Of a stretch of DNA of 64,000 bases, positions 21,839 to 33,585 are shown piece after piece (within the stretch, counting starts at the first letter, position 1; each line of letters opens with the position of its first letter). Origin of the DNA: Leucaena leucocephala (lineage: Eukaryota > Streptophyta > Magnoliopsida > Fabales > Fabaceae). Position numbers and translations under genes: made by a program. The DNA lies in assembly GCA_037074615.1 (NCBI GenBank), contig CM073557.1:9626501-9690500 (forward strand), written 5' to 3'. The notes under the pieces were generated by a model. The model was given only the letters and a program-made list of their open reading frames with translations, was not told where the DNA came from and ran no database searches.

Positions 21839-24800
21839 CTAGGTACAATCATTAATTTGACTAATTCCCATTGACTTAACATGATGCTCATACTTTGCCT
21901 GCACAAGCGGCTTTGTTAGAGGATCAGCAACATTATCTTCTCCTGCTACTTTGCATATTTTTATATCACCTCTATCGTTGATTTCTCTGATGAGATGAAA
22001 TCGCCTGAGTATATTCTTAGTCCTTTGATGTGACCTAGGCTCTTTGGCCTGTGTAATGGCACCGCTATTGTCATAGAGCAAAGTTATTGGATCTAAGATG
22101 ATAGGTATCACCCCTAGTTCTGTGATGAACTTCCTAATCCAAATGGCTTCCTTCACTGCATCAGATGCTACTATATACTCAACTTTCGCTGCAGAATCTG
22201 CTATAGTACCCTGCTTAGAACTCTTCCAGCTTACTACTCTATTATTGAGGAGGAATATATATCCAGACTGCGATTTTTGGTCATCCTGGTTAGTTTGAAA
22301 ACTAGCATATGTGTAACCAGTTACACAGAGTTCGTCATCCAATTCACCATAGACCAAAAATAAGTCCTTAGTCCTTCTTAAGTACTTAAGGATATTCTTG
22401 ACAGTAGTCCAATGGCCCTCACCAGGGTCCTGTTGATATCTGCTAGTCATACTTAAGGCAAACGAGACATCTGGTCGAGTACATAACATGGCATACATGA
22501 TAGATCCTATGGCCAACGCATATGGAACTTTACTCATGTGAACTCGCTGATCAGATGTACTAGGACACAGATCTTTGCTGAGGTGAATACCATGAGACAT
22601 GGGTATGAAACCCCTCTTTGATTCGTGCATATTGAACTTATGCAGTATTTTATCTATGTAGGTACTCTGACTGAGTCCTAGAAGTCTTTTAGATCTATCT
22701 CTATAGATCCTGATTCCTAGAAAGTAGGTGGCTTCACCCAAGTCTTTCATCGAGGAAGACTTTCCCAACTAAGACTTGACAATCTGCAAGGTAGGAATGC
22801 CATTTCCAATAAGTAGGATGTCATCGTCATAGAGTACCAAAAACATAATTGTGCTCCCACTAACCTTCTTGTACACACAAGGTTCATCAATGTTTTGAAT
22901 AAATCCAAACTCGTTGACTACTTCATCAAAATGATGATTCCAACTCCGAGAGGCTTGCTTCAGTCCATAAATGGACCTTTGAAGCTTGCACACTTTACCA
23001 GAGTCCTCAGAACGCACAAACCCTTTAGGTTGTATCATGTACACATCCTCAAGGAGCTTTCCATTGAGGAAGGCTATCTTGACATCCATCTGCCATATTT
23101 CATAGTCATAATATACTGCTATGGCAAAGAGGATTCTGATTGATTTAGCCATTGCAACTGGGGAAACAGTCTCATCATAGTCCACACCATGAGTTTGAGT
23201 AAATCCTTTTGCAACCAGTCGTGCCTTGAAGAAATTTACATTGCCATCCATGTCAGTTTTCTCCTTAAAAACCCACTTGCACCCGACTATTTTTATACCT
23301 TCATGTGGATCGACTAAGGTTCAAACCTGATTGTCATAAATGGATTGCATCTCAGACTTTATGGCATTAAGCCATTTTTCAGAGTTTGGTCCCACTATAG
23401 CTTCTCGATAGGTAGTCAGCTCATTATGCTCAATGAGTAACATATCACAACAGTCAGAAATCAGAAATCCATATCTCTGAGGCTGAAGTCGTGTCCTATT
23501 AGATTTCTGTGTCCTTGCGTAACTTGAGGAGTCTCAATAACTTATTGTGAGTCTTCTGTATTTTCCATCTGCAGTTTTGTGGTGTCTTGTGGCTCTCGAA
23601 CTTCTTCAAGGTGTACCTTTCTCCCACTGGTTCTTTTAGAGATAAATTCTCGTTCGAGAAATATACCATTTCTGACAACAAACACTTTGTTATCAGTAGG
23701 GTTATAGACATAGTATCCCTTGGTTTCCTTAGGATATCCCACAAAAAGGTACTTTGAGGATTTAGGCGCTAATTTGTCTGAGGCTTGTTGCTTAACATAG
23801 ACCTCATATACTCAAATCTTAAGGAAAGACAAACTAGGTGTCCTCCCAGTCTATATCTCATACGGAGTCTTTTTAATTGCCTTAGATGGAACACGATTGA
23901 GTGTGAACGTAGCTGTCTCTAGGGCATTACCCCAAAAGGAGGGTGGAAGATCTATTTGACTCATCATAAATCGAACCATATCTAATAGTGTTCAATTCCT
24001 CTATTCAGAAATACCATTCCATTGTGGTGTCCCTGGAGGAGTCAATTGTGAGACTATCCCACAACTCCCAAGATGATCAATGAACTGTTGGCTCAAATAT
24101 TCACCACCCCGATCAGATCAAAGGGCTTTAATTGTTTTGCCAAGCTGGTTTTGTGCTTTATTTTGAAATATTTTGAACATTTTAAAAGATTCAGATTTAT
24201 GCTTTATCAGATAAATGTACCCATATCTGCTAAAATCATCTATGAATGTTATAAAGTATGAATAACCTCCTCTAGCATTTGTGTTCATCAGTCCACACAT
24301 ATATGTATGTATGAGGCCCAATAAATCAGTGGCCCTCCCACTGTGCCCAGTGAAAGGTGACTTTGTCATCTTTCCTAACAAGCAAGACTCGCAAGTGTCA
24401 TATGATTCAAAATCAAATGAGTTGAGAAATCCATCTTGATGGAGTTTGGAAATGCATTTCTCATTTATGTGGCCCAGACGACAGTGCCAGAGGTATGTCA
24501 GATTCAAATCGTTTGGTTTGACCCTTTTGGCAGTTATGTTATAGATATTTCCATGATTGGGTTGTTCCAAATTTAATATGTAATGATCAACATGCAAATC
24601 GCCATGAGCATAGAAAATATCATTACGATAAATAGAACATATACTATTCCTAGCAATGGAAGTGAAACCTTCCTTATCCAAATAAGAAAGTGAAACTATG
24701 TTACTACTTAAAGCAGGAACATAATAGCAATTGTTCAAAACTAACAAAAGCCCAGTGGGCATAACTAATTCATAAGTGCCTACAGCTAACACAGCAACCC

Positions 24801-25821
24801 TTGCTCTGTTTCCAACTCGTAGGTCAACTTCACCCTTTTTTAGCTTCCTACTGTCCTTTAGTCCCTGCACATTTGTACAGATGTGAGAACTACATGTAGT
24901 ATCTAATACCCATATGGTGGAAGTAGAAAGATGAATGTCTATAACATAAATACCTGAAGCGATAGCCCCGCTATCATTCTTGTTATTTTTCAGATATTCG
25001 AGGTAAAGTTTGTAATTCCTCTTCCAATGACCAGGTTCATTGTAGAAGAAGCAGACTCCTTCCTTCTGAGGCTTTTCCTTCTTTGGTACAGGCTTGGTTT
25101 CAGGCTTGCCTGACTCTTTGGTCTTACCTGATGAGCCATGACCCTTCCCCTTGCCTTTGCCTTTCTTTTTCATGCCCTTTCCTTTCTGAACCATCAAAAT
25201 AGTACTGGGCTTCTTCTTAAGACTCGGCTCAGCAGTTTTAAGCATCCCATGCAGTTCAAAAATAGATTTCTCTATGTTATTCATGTTGTAGTTCATAACA
25301 AACTGGTCATAACTTTTCAGGAGTGAGTTCAAGACTAAATCCGTAGCTAACTCCTGGCTCATGGGAAATCCAAACCTCTCAAGGTGATCAATGTACCCTT
25401 TCATCTTTAAGACATGAGTACTGACTGATGTACCTTCAGCCATCTTGCAGGAATATAAGGACTTAGTGGTCTCATATCTCTCTTGCCTTGCCTGTTACTC
25501 GAACATTTCCTTAAGATGCACAATCATCTTATAAGCCTCCATGTGTTATAGATCTCTTTGGAGCTCCAGAACCATAGTGGCTAGCATCAAGCATCCCATA
25601 TCGACAGAGTATTCCTTATGCTTCATGTAAGTATCTCTCTAAGCTCTAGGAGCATTGGCTGCTGGCTCCTCAGGAATGGGTTGATATAGGACATGTGCAT
25701 TTCTTTCTTGCTTCAGAACAATTCTCAAGTTCCTAAACCAGTCAAGAAAGTTTGTCCCATTGAGTTTGTCCTTCTCAAGGATAGATCGCAGCGATAATAT
25801 AGCAGTATTACTAGTCTTCAT
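21839..25821 (-). pseudogene. Broken Ty1-copia gag-pol
   Basis: Minus-strand pieces: gag N-terminus at 25821-25639; gag, zinc knuckle, protease and integrase start in a 441-codon frame at 25443-24118; an integrase C-terminal piece near 23744; RT at 23251-22769; RT end and RNase H at 22768-21839. It is colinear with the better copy at 51907-55891. Damage visible: several stops and frameshifts, a knuckle cysteine changed (CFFYN for CFFCN), RT active site YDDD for YVDD, a Trp-to-stop between the last two pieces, and the first RNase H aspartate replaced (GYTYAS for GYTDAS). Many changes are C-to-T/G-to-A, as expected of methylated repeats. Because the element looks chimeric, the gag and RNase H ends may come from different parents. 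Confidence 0.88.
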
Positions 25822-26990
25822 GATTCTACAATTAAAATATGCAATTGAATTAGCAATCTCCCACTAAATAAACAACGCTCAATGCAATAGTTAGTGGGCT
25901 AAGATCCATATTTGGCTCAAACTTAAGTCTACTTTGGCAGGACGCTTAAATTAAGTTATTTAGGTAGGTAACACCTTTACCAATTATATCAAATGTAACT
26001 CTTAGATGTTCATGGGATTCTATCATCATATGATCTAGTATGTTTTTAATCCCATCTAATGCCTTGAGACCCAAAACCGTTTTCTTAATCTCAATTAAGT
26101 CAAACAATAATAAACCTGTGAGAGTCGCACCATTACTCTTGGTTATCTCCCCAAGATAACTCAAATGCTCCCACTTTGGCGGAGTCCACAATTGAGCAAT
26201 CAAGGTTTTGACAAGTGTTCATAAATTGACAGTATTATGACTTAAGATTTTATTTAAAGGGCTTAATTTAACTATCTGGTTTATAAGAATGCATGTTTCT
26301 CAATTTGTATCTCATACGAGTAATATGCATGTGCTAATATAATCATAAGATGCATAATTTAAACGTGATACAATATGGCTCACTTATCCTAAGTCCACTA
26401 AAGCCAATGAGAGGAGCTCTCTAGTAAGAAAAGGGAAATTACATATAGAAACCTCTTTTAACATTTAAGGGGAGTGAGATGAGAAGATAAGGTACATTAA
26501 GAGTATATAGAGGAAGGCACGACATGCAGGCCATATTTAAAAAATTACAACACTTGAAATCTAGAGCCATATTGTTCACCATACCCAAACATTCAAGAAT
26601 CAATATTTAGATTAATTGAAGGGTAATTAATGTTTCAAAAATAAAACATTCACAAAATAGTATATGTTACGGTTATGTTGCGCTATGAAAAGGTAGCCAT
26701 AGCGGTCCCGTTAGTCAGTTAGTGGGCGGGGTCTAGGGCAGCGGCCCGAGAATTTTTTTTCATAAATAATCATGAATCTGAATTCATTTTTCTTAGACCC
26801 CATCAATATTAATTGATCAAATCAAAACGCATGCACCACCGATTTCAATTTCCTTTCAGATTCCTTATATGTCATACATAAAACGGATTCCTTATATGTC
26901 ACACATAAAATGCATGTTATCTTATGATCGGCTACGCTAACATATATCATATGAATCAACAATCAAGCCTAACTTAAACACAAAACGGCA
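25822..26990 (-). other. Copia 5' leader (untranslated)
   Basis: Lies between gag and the primer site. It aligns with 55892-56822 of the second copia element, with about 240 extra bases (26692-26934, including a G+C-rich piece 'gtgggcggggtctagggc'). No coding frame recognised; the frame at 25946-26203 is within shared leader. Confidence 0.65.
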
Positions 26991-26992
26991 TG

Positions 26993-27005
26993 GTTCTGAT
27001 ACCAC
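26993..27005 (-). promoter_or_regulatory. Copia primer-binding site (tRNA-iMet type)
   Basis: The minus strand reads GTGGTATCAGAA directly after the LTR end, one base decayed from the canonical TGGTATCAGAGC. Confidence 0.85.
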
Positions 27006-27879
27006 TGTTAGGAATTGGAAGACACACAGTAGAAATTAACTTAAAATTTTTTCTATTCCCTACCAAGATCTACCGTATGTGTTTAAGTCAAGTGGAAAGA
27101 AGTATTACCCTCAGTATTCAGTCGCGACTTTCTCAGCTTCTGGTTGTGACGTCACAGCTTCTCTCCATGGCTCATGATCTCTTTTTGATCACAAGAAGTT
27201 GACGACTCAGGTCAGCTTCCTCTACTGGTATACATATGAACAACGTTCCAACTACGAACGATGTGCTAGTACCTCCTGTCCCTCCAGGGCTTACCTAAGA
27301 ATTCATCCTCTTCGTCTCTATTTTGACAGTTTCTTATCGGCAAACCTTTTACTGATTCCCGTTCACACTTTTTTTCTGTCCCAATCGTAGCTCCTAAATA
27401 TCAAATATATAGGATGCTATACGTGTTTTCCTCCGCACGAAAAATCACTAAACCCAAATATAGTCTTTATGATCACTCGGTCAAAAGCAACTTTTGACTA
27501 GGTCAAAGCTGAGTGTTTATCATGTAGGAATCCATGATGATCTCAGGTCAAAGGGAATAGTGACATGGTTTGTATATGAGAGAAGCTTATGACTTAACCC
27601 ATGCAGCTCTCTCATAGCGGGTCAGTCCAACACCTTGTACTCTTACATGTGCCTATGACTTTGATTTATATCTCTATACATCTTCAAAGTCATACTGGTC
27701 TTATTTTATCTCTGCTCTGGCATAGATGACTGACCAGGGACATTTAGGATAAGATCATGAGTTATCCAAGGATGGTCATCATAGTAAACATGCAAATAAT
27801 ATGATAACACAATTAATAAATTCATAAATTAACAATGTTCATAAGACAATGATTGGCCCCTAGGGCATAATTTCCAACA
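27006..27879 (-). repeat. Short-type copia 5' LTR (874 bp)
   Basis: TGTTAGGAATTGG … TTTCCAACA, followed by the target duplication AACTC. Compared with the 1.9 kb LTRs it lacks the whole middle section: the sequence jumps from 'gatgctatacgtgtttt' to 'cctccgcacgaaaa'. Confidence 0.87.
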
Positions 27880-28080
27880 AACTCTTCATAGCTCATAACA
27901 TCAATTCATAGTAAACCCAACCAATGATCATAAATTACAATGCAATTAAACAATCAACAAAGTAAATTTTAAAGTGTTATATCCTTGATACCTCTTGAAG
28001 TATTATTGTTCCTTTCTTCTAGAGTTGGAGTTCTCCTTAGACAAATATCAAAGCCTAGTCATTGAAAATTTTCACTCTTT
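27880..28080 (-). repeat. Family-L LTR copy L4, right part (truncated)
   Basis: Resumes L4 after the copia composite (AACTC repeated at 27880-27884). Resembles L10 in the words around 'tcaaagcctagtcattg'. It ends where L5 begins; the exact junction is uncertain by about 25 bp. Confidence 0.6.
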
Positions 28081-30061
28081 ACCATTCACATGCCTTAGGG
28101 ACCAAATGGTAGCAATTGGAATCACTTTTAGTGTCATTGAAGTTAGAAAACACAAAACTAGAAATTTGCCTTCTTAGAGGGTACTGTTCATTTTGCAAAT
28201 TCCAAAGAAGTGATCCAAATTCAAAAATTCATAATTAATTCTAGAAAACTCCAAATAAAGTTGTTCAAATTGCTACAAAAAATATAATTAAAGGAAAAAT
28301 AAGTGGTTGACCATGCTCCCACTAAGTTAACGCCATATGAACCCTAAAGTTTATTATTCATCTAGATACTTTCCCCATTTCCCATATTTGGTCCTTTAAC
28401 TTTAAAAAATTTTATCTCAGCGTGTGTACAACCAAATAAGGCATTCTATATGTTGAATTGAAGCGTAGTATGTCTACTATTTAAATGCAAAATATCGTAT
28501 GTTTGTCTAAATGTTTGCTATTTTTCTAGGCAGCCTAAAATTGTTGCCAGTAAATGTAAAATGTTCATTCATATACAATAACTTTTAATTTGTTTATAAT
28601 ACAGGCCAACAAACAAACATGCTATAAAATAGCCTATTGTCTTTAACTGGCCTCACCTCCACCATGAGAAGGGCCTTCTGTGTTTGGTGGGAAATTGAAA
28701 GGGTGAGATTTCAAGGGAAATCTCAGTAGTAAACAATACCATATAATGATTAGTGTTATCGTGTGTGCTTACAGTGATCATGCTAGCATCATGATATATT
28801 TGCATGCTTTAATATTTCTTACTTACAACATATGTCTATAGAATAAAAAGAAATAGAGCTTCAATCAATCATACATGCTTCACGTAATCAAGCCAAGGAA
28901 ACAACACATTGATACCCAAGCAATTAAGCATGTAAGTTAGGTAAGTTCACTACATTCGAATAGATTTTCCTTAACCTTTTATTTTACAACTTTTCCTCTT
29001 GTTTTGCAGTCCTCTCTACCAAAAACATCAAAGCCTAGTGTAGCATAATGATATACATATTACAGTCTATTTAAACAAGTTCCAAACTTGGTTCATGCTC
29101 AATGTAATTTCCTTGACTGACAAGCCCCTAACTTTCTTTAATTTTTTTAATTAATTTATGCCTTAACTATTTCCCACAAAAATTTTCCTAAGGAATCCAA
29201 ATTTGGACTCAGAATTGGAAAATTCCAAATCCTCCTTTGAATCTGGATAGAATTGTGAAGCTTGAAGAATTTTCTCCAAAATTCCACTTTTGATTTTAAT
29301 GCTTCCAACTCTTGTCATTTGATCCAATCTTATACAATTTAGCCTTCTGGACACAATGGAAGCATCAAAACCATTAAAACAACTCTCCCTATCTAGTTTT
29401 AGTCTTGGCCGAGATGCCCCTTTGTGTGGAAGTCAAGGATTACCCAATTAATTCATGGTATAAACATCAATCTAAGCTTGTCTAAGTCAATATTACATAG
29501 TTCAATTTGAGTTTTTCCCTTGCCTATAATTTAGATAGCCAAGGCCAACAAACATACTTAAGTGATTTCTCAAATTTTATTCCAATAAAATCCTAGATTC
29601 AAGCTTCTAAATTGAAGGAATATAAACTATGAAAAATTACTTACCTCAAATCCTAGCTAGCTAGAACCTTAGGTGCCTTGAATTACCCCTGGATTGGTCT
29701 TATATAGGTTGAGTTTTGAATTGGATAGAGGTTCCCCAAGTTTTCTCTTGGCTGGCCATGAAGGATAAGGGGGTATTTATAGTTGAGACTTGTCTTGGAT
29801 GAAGGGTTAAGATTCAATCTCAAAATGTACAGTCGATATCACTTCTTACAACGATGACCAAGATCGCACCACGTGTTTTCACTTTATTTCATCTTGTGAC
29901 TAAGATTTCATCAAGATTTCTTATCCTCAAAGAAAACAGACATTTGGCATTTTGGTGGGTCTTATAAGGATACCTTATGATGTTGCCTCATGGCTTCTAG
30001 AAAGCTGTAGAGAGCTCTAGTAAAATTCTGCCAATTATGTACAATCTTATACCGTGTTGAG
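28081..30061 (-). repeat. Family-L LTR copy L5, both ends incomplete
   Basis: Recognisable from 'tgccttagggacc' through the hairpin at 28705-28724 and a minus-strand TATA-like element (ctataaatac) near 29774-29783, then stops near 'ataccgtgttga' where L6 starts. The first about 20 bp and the last about 1 kb are missing. The frame at 29163-29354 is not considered a gene. Confidence 0.7.
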
Positions 30062-31762
30062 TGTAACACCTTACTTTCCTACATCTTAGGGAGAAAATGG
30101 TAGTCTCTGGAACCACTTATAAGGTCATTGAAGTCAAATAGCACAATATGGAATTTTACCCTTCTCCAGTTACTGTTCACTGTACAAATTCCTTATATGC
30201 GACCCGATTTCAAAAAAAACATAATTTATTATAGAAAAATTGAAATAAAGTAGTTCAAGTTTATACGTGAATCTCATTCAATCCTATTTAAGGAAAAAAT
30301 AAGTCATTGACCATAATCCCATTGAGTGAATTTGAACCCTAAAATTTATTATTTATCTAGGCATTTTTCTCTGTTTTGCATATTTGGTTCACTACTTTAG
30401 AAATTTATTTCTTAGCGTACAAATATCCAAATTAGGCATATTATATATCAAATTGAAGTTAAAGGTAACTACTATTAACTTACACAATTTTGTATATTTA
30501 TTCAATCGTTTACTATTTTTCTAGATAGCGTTAAAGTTGCTGTTGGAACAGAACAATGTACATTAATCCATACTAAAACTTTAACAACAATCACATATTA
30601 ACATTCTATCAAATCCCTAATCCTCTTTATGTGACGACATTTCCTCCATCGTGGGAAGACCTACTTTGATTGGGGTGACATAGAAAGGGGTGAGATTTTG
30701 GGAAAAATCTCAGTAGCAAATGGTACCATACAAGGTACGCAGATTAATACTTGATGTTAATATATGTGCTTACAATGATCATGCTTGAATAATGATATAT
30801 TTGCATTAAAACATATGGCCATAACATAGAAAGAAATAGAGATTCAATCAATCATACATGCTTCACATAATCAACTAAGTAATATCTTTTTAAACATCTA
30901 ACCAAAACAAGCATACAAGTTGGGTAAGTTTACTATCTGTTCGATAGCTTTTCCTTCTTTCCTTGTAGTTTTCTTATCCAAAAATATCAAAGCCTAAACA
31001 TGGAATAATAATATTTTTATTATTATCCTATCCAATATAGTTCAAACTTAACTCAAGTTTAACTTGAAGTAATTTCCTTAACCCAACAAGCCCTTAACTT
31101 CTTCCTCTTCACAGCTAGCGTTATCAAGAGAGAGGAATTCCATAATTCTAACTATTCAATCCATAAAAAAATCCTCTAATTTATTAGAGTAGGAACTAGG
31201 ATTGGTTACTTACCTCAATCCCAAGCTTGCTGAGTCCCTAAGCTCCTTTAATTTTCCTAGCCGTCGACCTCCCCCATTTTCCCTTTCTTTCTCTCTCTTT
31301 CTCTCTTTTTCTCTTCCTCTCCTTTTTCTTGCCATGAATTCCTTGAAGGAGTGGGTACTTATAGTTAAGGTGAGGGTGATATTGAATTGCAACAAAAGGC
31401 TCAGATCGTATGACTTCCTTACCAAGTAGGGCTTGCATCACCTGGATGACATCATTTTGATGATGTCTTCTTTCTTACATTATCCATCTTACATCATCAC
31501 ACTAGGTAGCATCTTCCAAGGGCAAGAAGGCTTCTTGGATAAATTGAACCTAATCCAATCCAATCTAGTACCGGCTCAGTCCAATTTTCTAAATATTAGA
31601 CTGTTTTCTTAATCTATTTTTTCTAAAATTCCATAACATATTTTTTGACCTTAAATCCAATATCTGGATTTTTCCTACCATTTATACTATTAGACTAGAT
31701 ATAATACTGTCCTTGAAAAATTACCAAATTTCCTTTACCTCATCTCTATTCACTTTAATCAT
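30062..31762 (-). repeat. Family-L LTR copy L6, 3'-truncated on top strand
   Basis: Starts TGTAACACC at 30062, has the hairpin at 30692-30711, a C/T tract at about 31280-31335 and a TATA-like CTATAAGTAC on the minus strand near 31352-31361. The family terminus GGATATGACA is never reached; sequence similarity fades near 31760. The overlapping small frames at 31202-31441 come from the C/T tract. Confidence 0.7.
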
Positions 31763-31811
31763 GCTTAACCACATTTTTAATATTATTTTATTTATAATGT
31801 GTGGTTTAAGC
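31763..31811. repeat. Imperfect AT-rich inverted repeat at a repeat junction
   Basis: Arms 'gcttaaccacat' and 'atgtgtggtttaagc' around an AT-rich centre. It sits exactly between L6 and the next LTR, so it may mark a breakpoint or an LTR end. Confidence 0.5.
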
Positions 31812-32738
31812 TTCTTCTTCCCTATGAGGAAGATAAGTGGTTCCATATGTCGGTCACACAGGGGCACCTCTTGTAGTAATTTTTAGTGTGTTTAAAGTGA
31901 GTTTTATAATTAATTTTATCCCTATTTACTAATATGATGAGCAATTAATTAATAAAATTAATATGGAGCAAGTGAAAATTAATTGATTTGATTTTAGTGA
32001 TTAATTGGATAAATAATATATTAAATTTCCACTTTGTAGTGACCAATCAGCATGTTAGAGTAATTCACAACTGGATATTGAAGCATGTGCTGGAGAAGAT
32101 GCCAACAGAAATCAGATGAGGTATTGTATTATAAGCTTCACATGCTATAGTTGAAAGGAAGTGCAAATCAGTCATGTGTTGTAACAGATTATACATGTGT
32201 TAGATCCAGGAATTGAGGAATAGATTGCAAGTGGAAGATCGTGCATATGCTGGCATATGGAGGAGCATTATTAATGCACACAACAATTATTGCACTATTC
32301 ACACACATACCTCACCTGAATAGAATCACTCATTTTAGCAGCACAAGCACATGTGCAGCACAACAGAAGCAAGTGGGGACCACAACTAGCAGGAAGCATG
32401 TGCTAAAAAGGAGACTGGATTCACCTCACACACTACACACTCTGATTTCAGTCCATTCTCCCACACATTGATGCCAACCTTTCCATATATATATATATAT
32501 CATATCATTCCATATTAGGATAGAGATTTGAGATCATATATTTCATGTTTAGACACTCTGATTCATTCCACCTCACGCATAGTTTCCACATTTCCACATT
32601 ATATTTTTTCTCTATTATGTAACTTTCCTCTGTTCTAGATAATAGAACCAGAGGAAAGTTCTGCAGTTCATCTTCATCTTCTTCTATCAGTTTTGCCATG
32701 ACTGCTGCTATGTTTTCTATTGCTGCTGAAGTTCAGAT
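31812..32738 (+). repeat. LTR of tRNA-Asp-primed gypsy element, left part
   Basis: Non-coding sequence that continues at 38810-39508 once L7 is removed ('gctgctgaagttcagat' joins 'ggcaatgcaaggctaag'). It contains a (TA)n/TATA stretch at about 32487-32505 followed by a C/T-rich region, fitting an LTR promoter on the plus strand. The start is not fixed; TGTGTGG near 31798 or TGTTAG near 32055 are options. The frame 32241-32471 has no recognisable product. Confidence 0.5.
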
Positions 32739-33585
32739 TGTAATATCCTAATTTTCTTATGTCTTAGGGACCATTCAGTAGCATTTAGAACCACTTACAA
32801 GACCTTAGAAGTCCATTAACTAAATCTTGAATTTTTACTCTACCGAGTACTATTGACTGTGTAAATTCTATAGGAGCAACCTGACTTTGAAAAATCATAA
32901 CTAATTCTAGAAAAATCAAAATGAAGTGGTTCAAATTGCTACACAAACCTAACTTAATGCTCTTTTGGGTAAAAATAAGTAGTTGACCATGCCTTGATCA
33001 AGTCAATGTCAGTCAATGTTTCAATTATACTGTTCATCCAACGTCTTCCCCTGATTCCAATATTTATGGTCCCAACTTTGAAAACTCATATCTCCATGTG
33101 TAGACATCCAAATGAGATGTTCTATATATCAAATGGAAAGTTGATATGTCGACTATTTACTGGTAAAATATCATACATTTATTCAATTTTTTACTATTTC
33201 TAATTATAGCTCAATTACCACTAACTCACCACGAGTTACTGTTCATAGTGACAATTTCCAGCAACTAACCATACATACATCAATCACATATCATTCATGC
33301 TAAATAATCAACTTCTCTTCATGCATTTTTATCTCCTCCATATTGAGAAGACCTGCTATAATTGGATTGATATGGAAAGGGTGAGATTTCTGGGAAAATC
33401 TTAGTAGCAAACGGTATTAAACAATGCATGCATTAATGTGAATACTTGTGTTTGCTTGTGAAAATGTTAACATTGCGTAATGTGCATACTTCTATGTAAC
33501 ATATGAAATACAACTGGCCAAAGTAATCATAGAAATAGATCTTCATACATAAGCACATATGCAACACAATTCAACAAAGCCATAG
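32739..33585 (-). repeat. Family-L LTR copy L7, left part
   Basis: Starts TGTAATATCC. Hairpin at 33383-33402. It is interrupted at 33585 by L8 and resumes at 36738. The flank CAGAT (32734-32738) matches TAGAT at 38812-38816 apart from one transition, with a two-base offset at the right edge, so a target duplication is likely but not clean. Confidence 0.78.

Larger units (their letters stand above)
19721..27879 (-). mobile_element. Composite Ty1-copia element (rearranged nested pair)
   Basis: The outer edges have a perfect target duplication AACTC (19716-19720 and 27880-27884) and copia termini (TGTTAGG … CCAACA). In minus sense the order is: 5' LTR of a short type (27879-27006, 874 bp), Met primer site, leader, broken gag-pol, polypurine tract, a complete LTR of a long type (21824-19863, 1962 bp), and then the last 142 bp of a short-type LTR. 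The simplest reading is that a long-LTR relative inserted into the 3' LTR of a short-LTR element, after which the two interiors recombined and deleted everything between. The coding region is dead. Confidence 0.82.

Noticed and set aside
24073..24261. Plus-strand frames inside copia pol (also 22098, 22895, 25138, 52112, 53414, 54143, 54760, 55208)
   Set aside because: Shadows antisense to the recognised copia polyprotein.
31202..31441. Overlapping frames with RKRERE/SFSLSLF text
   Set aside because: Low-complexity product of the C/T tract in an LTR, read on both strands.
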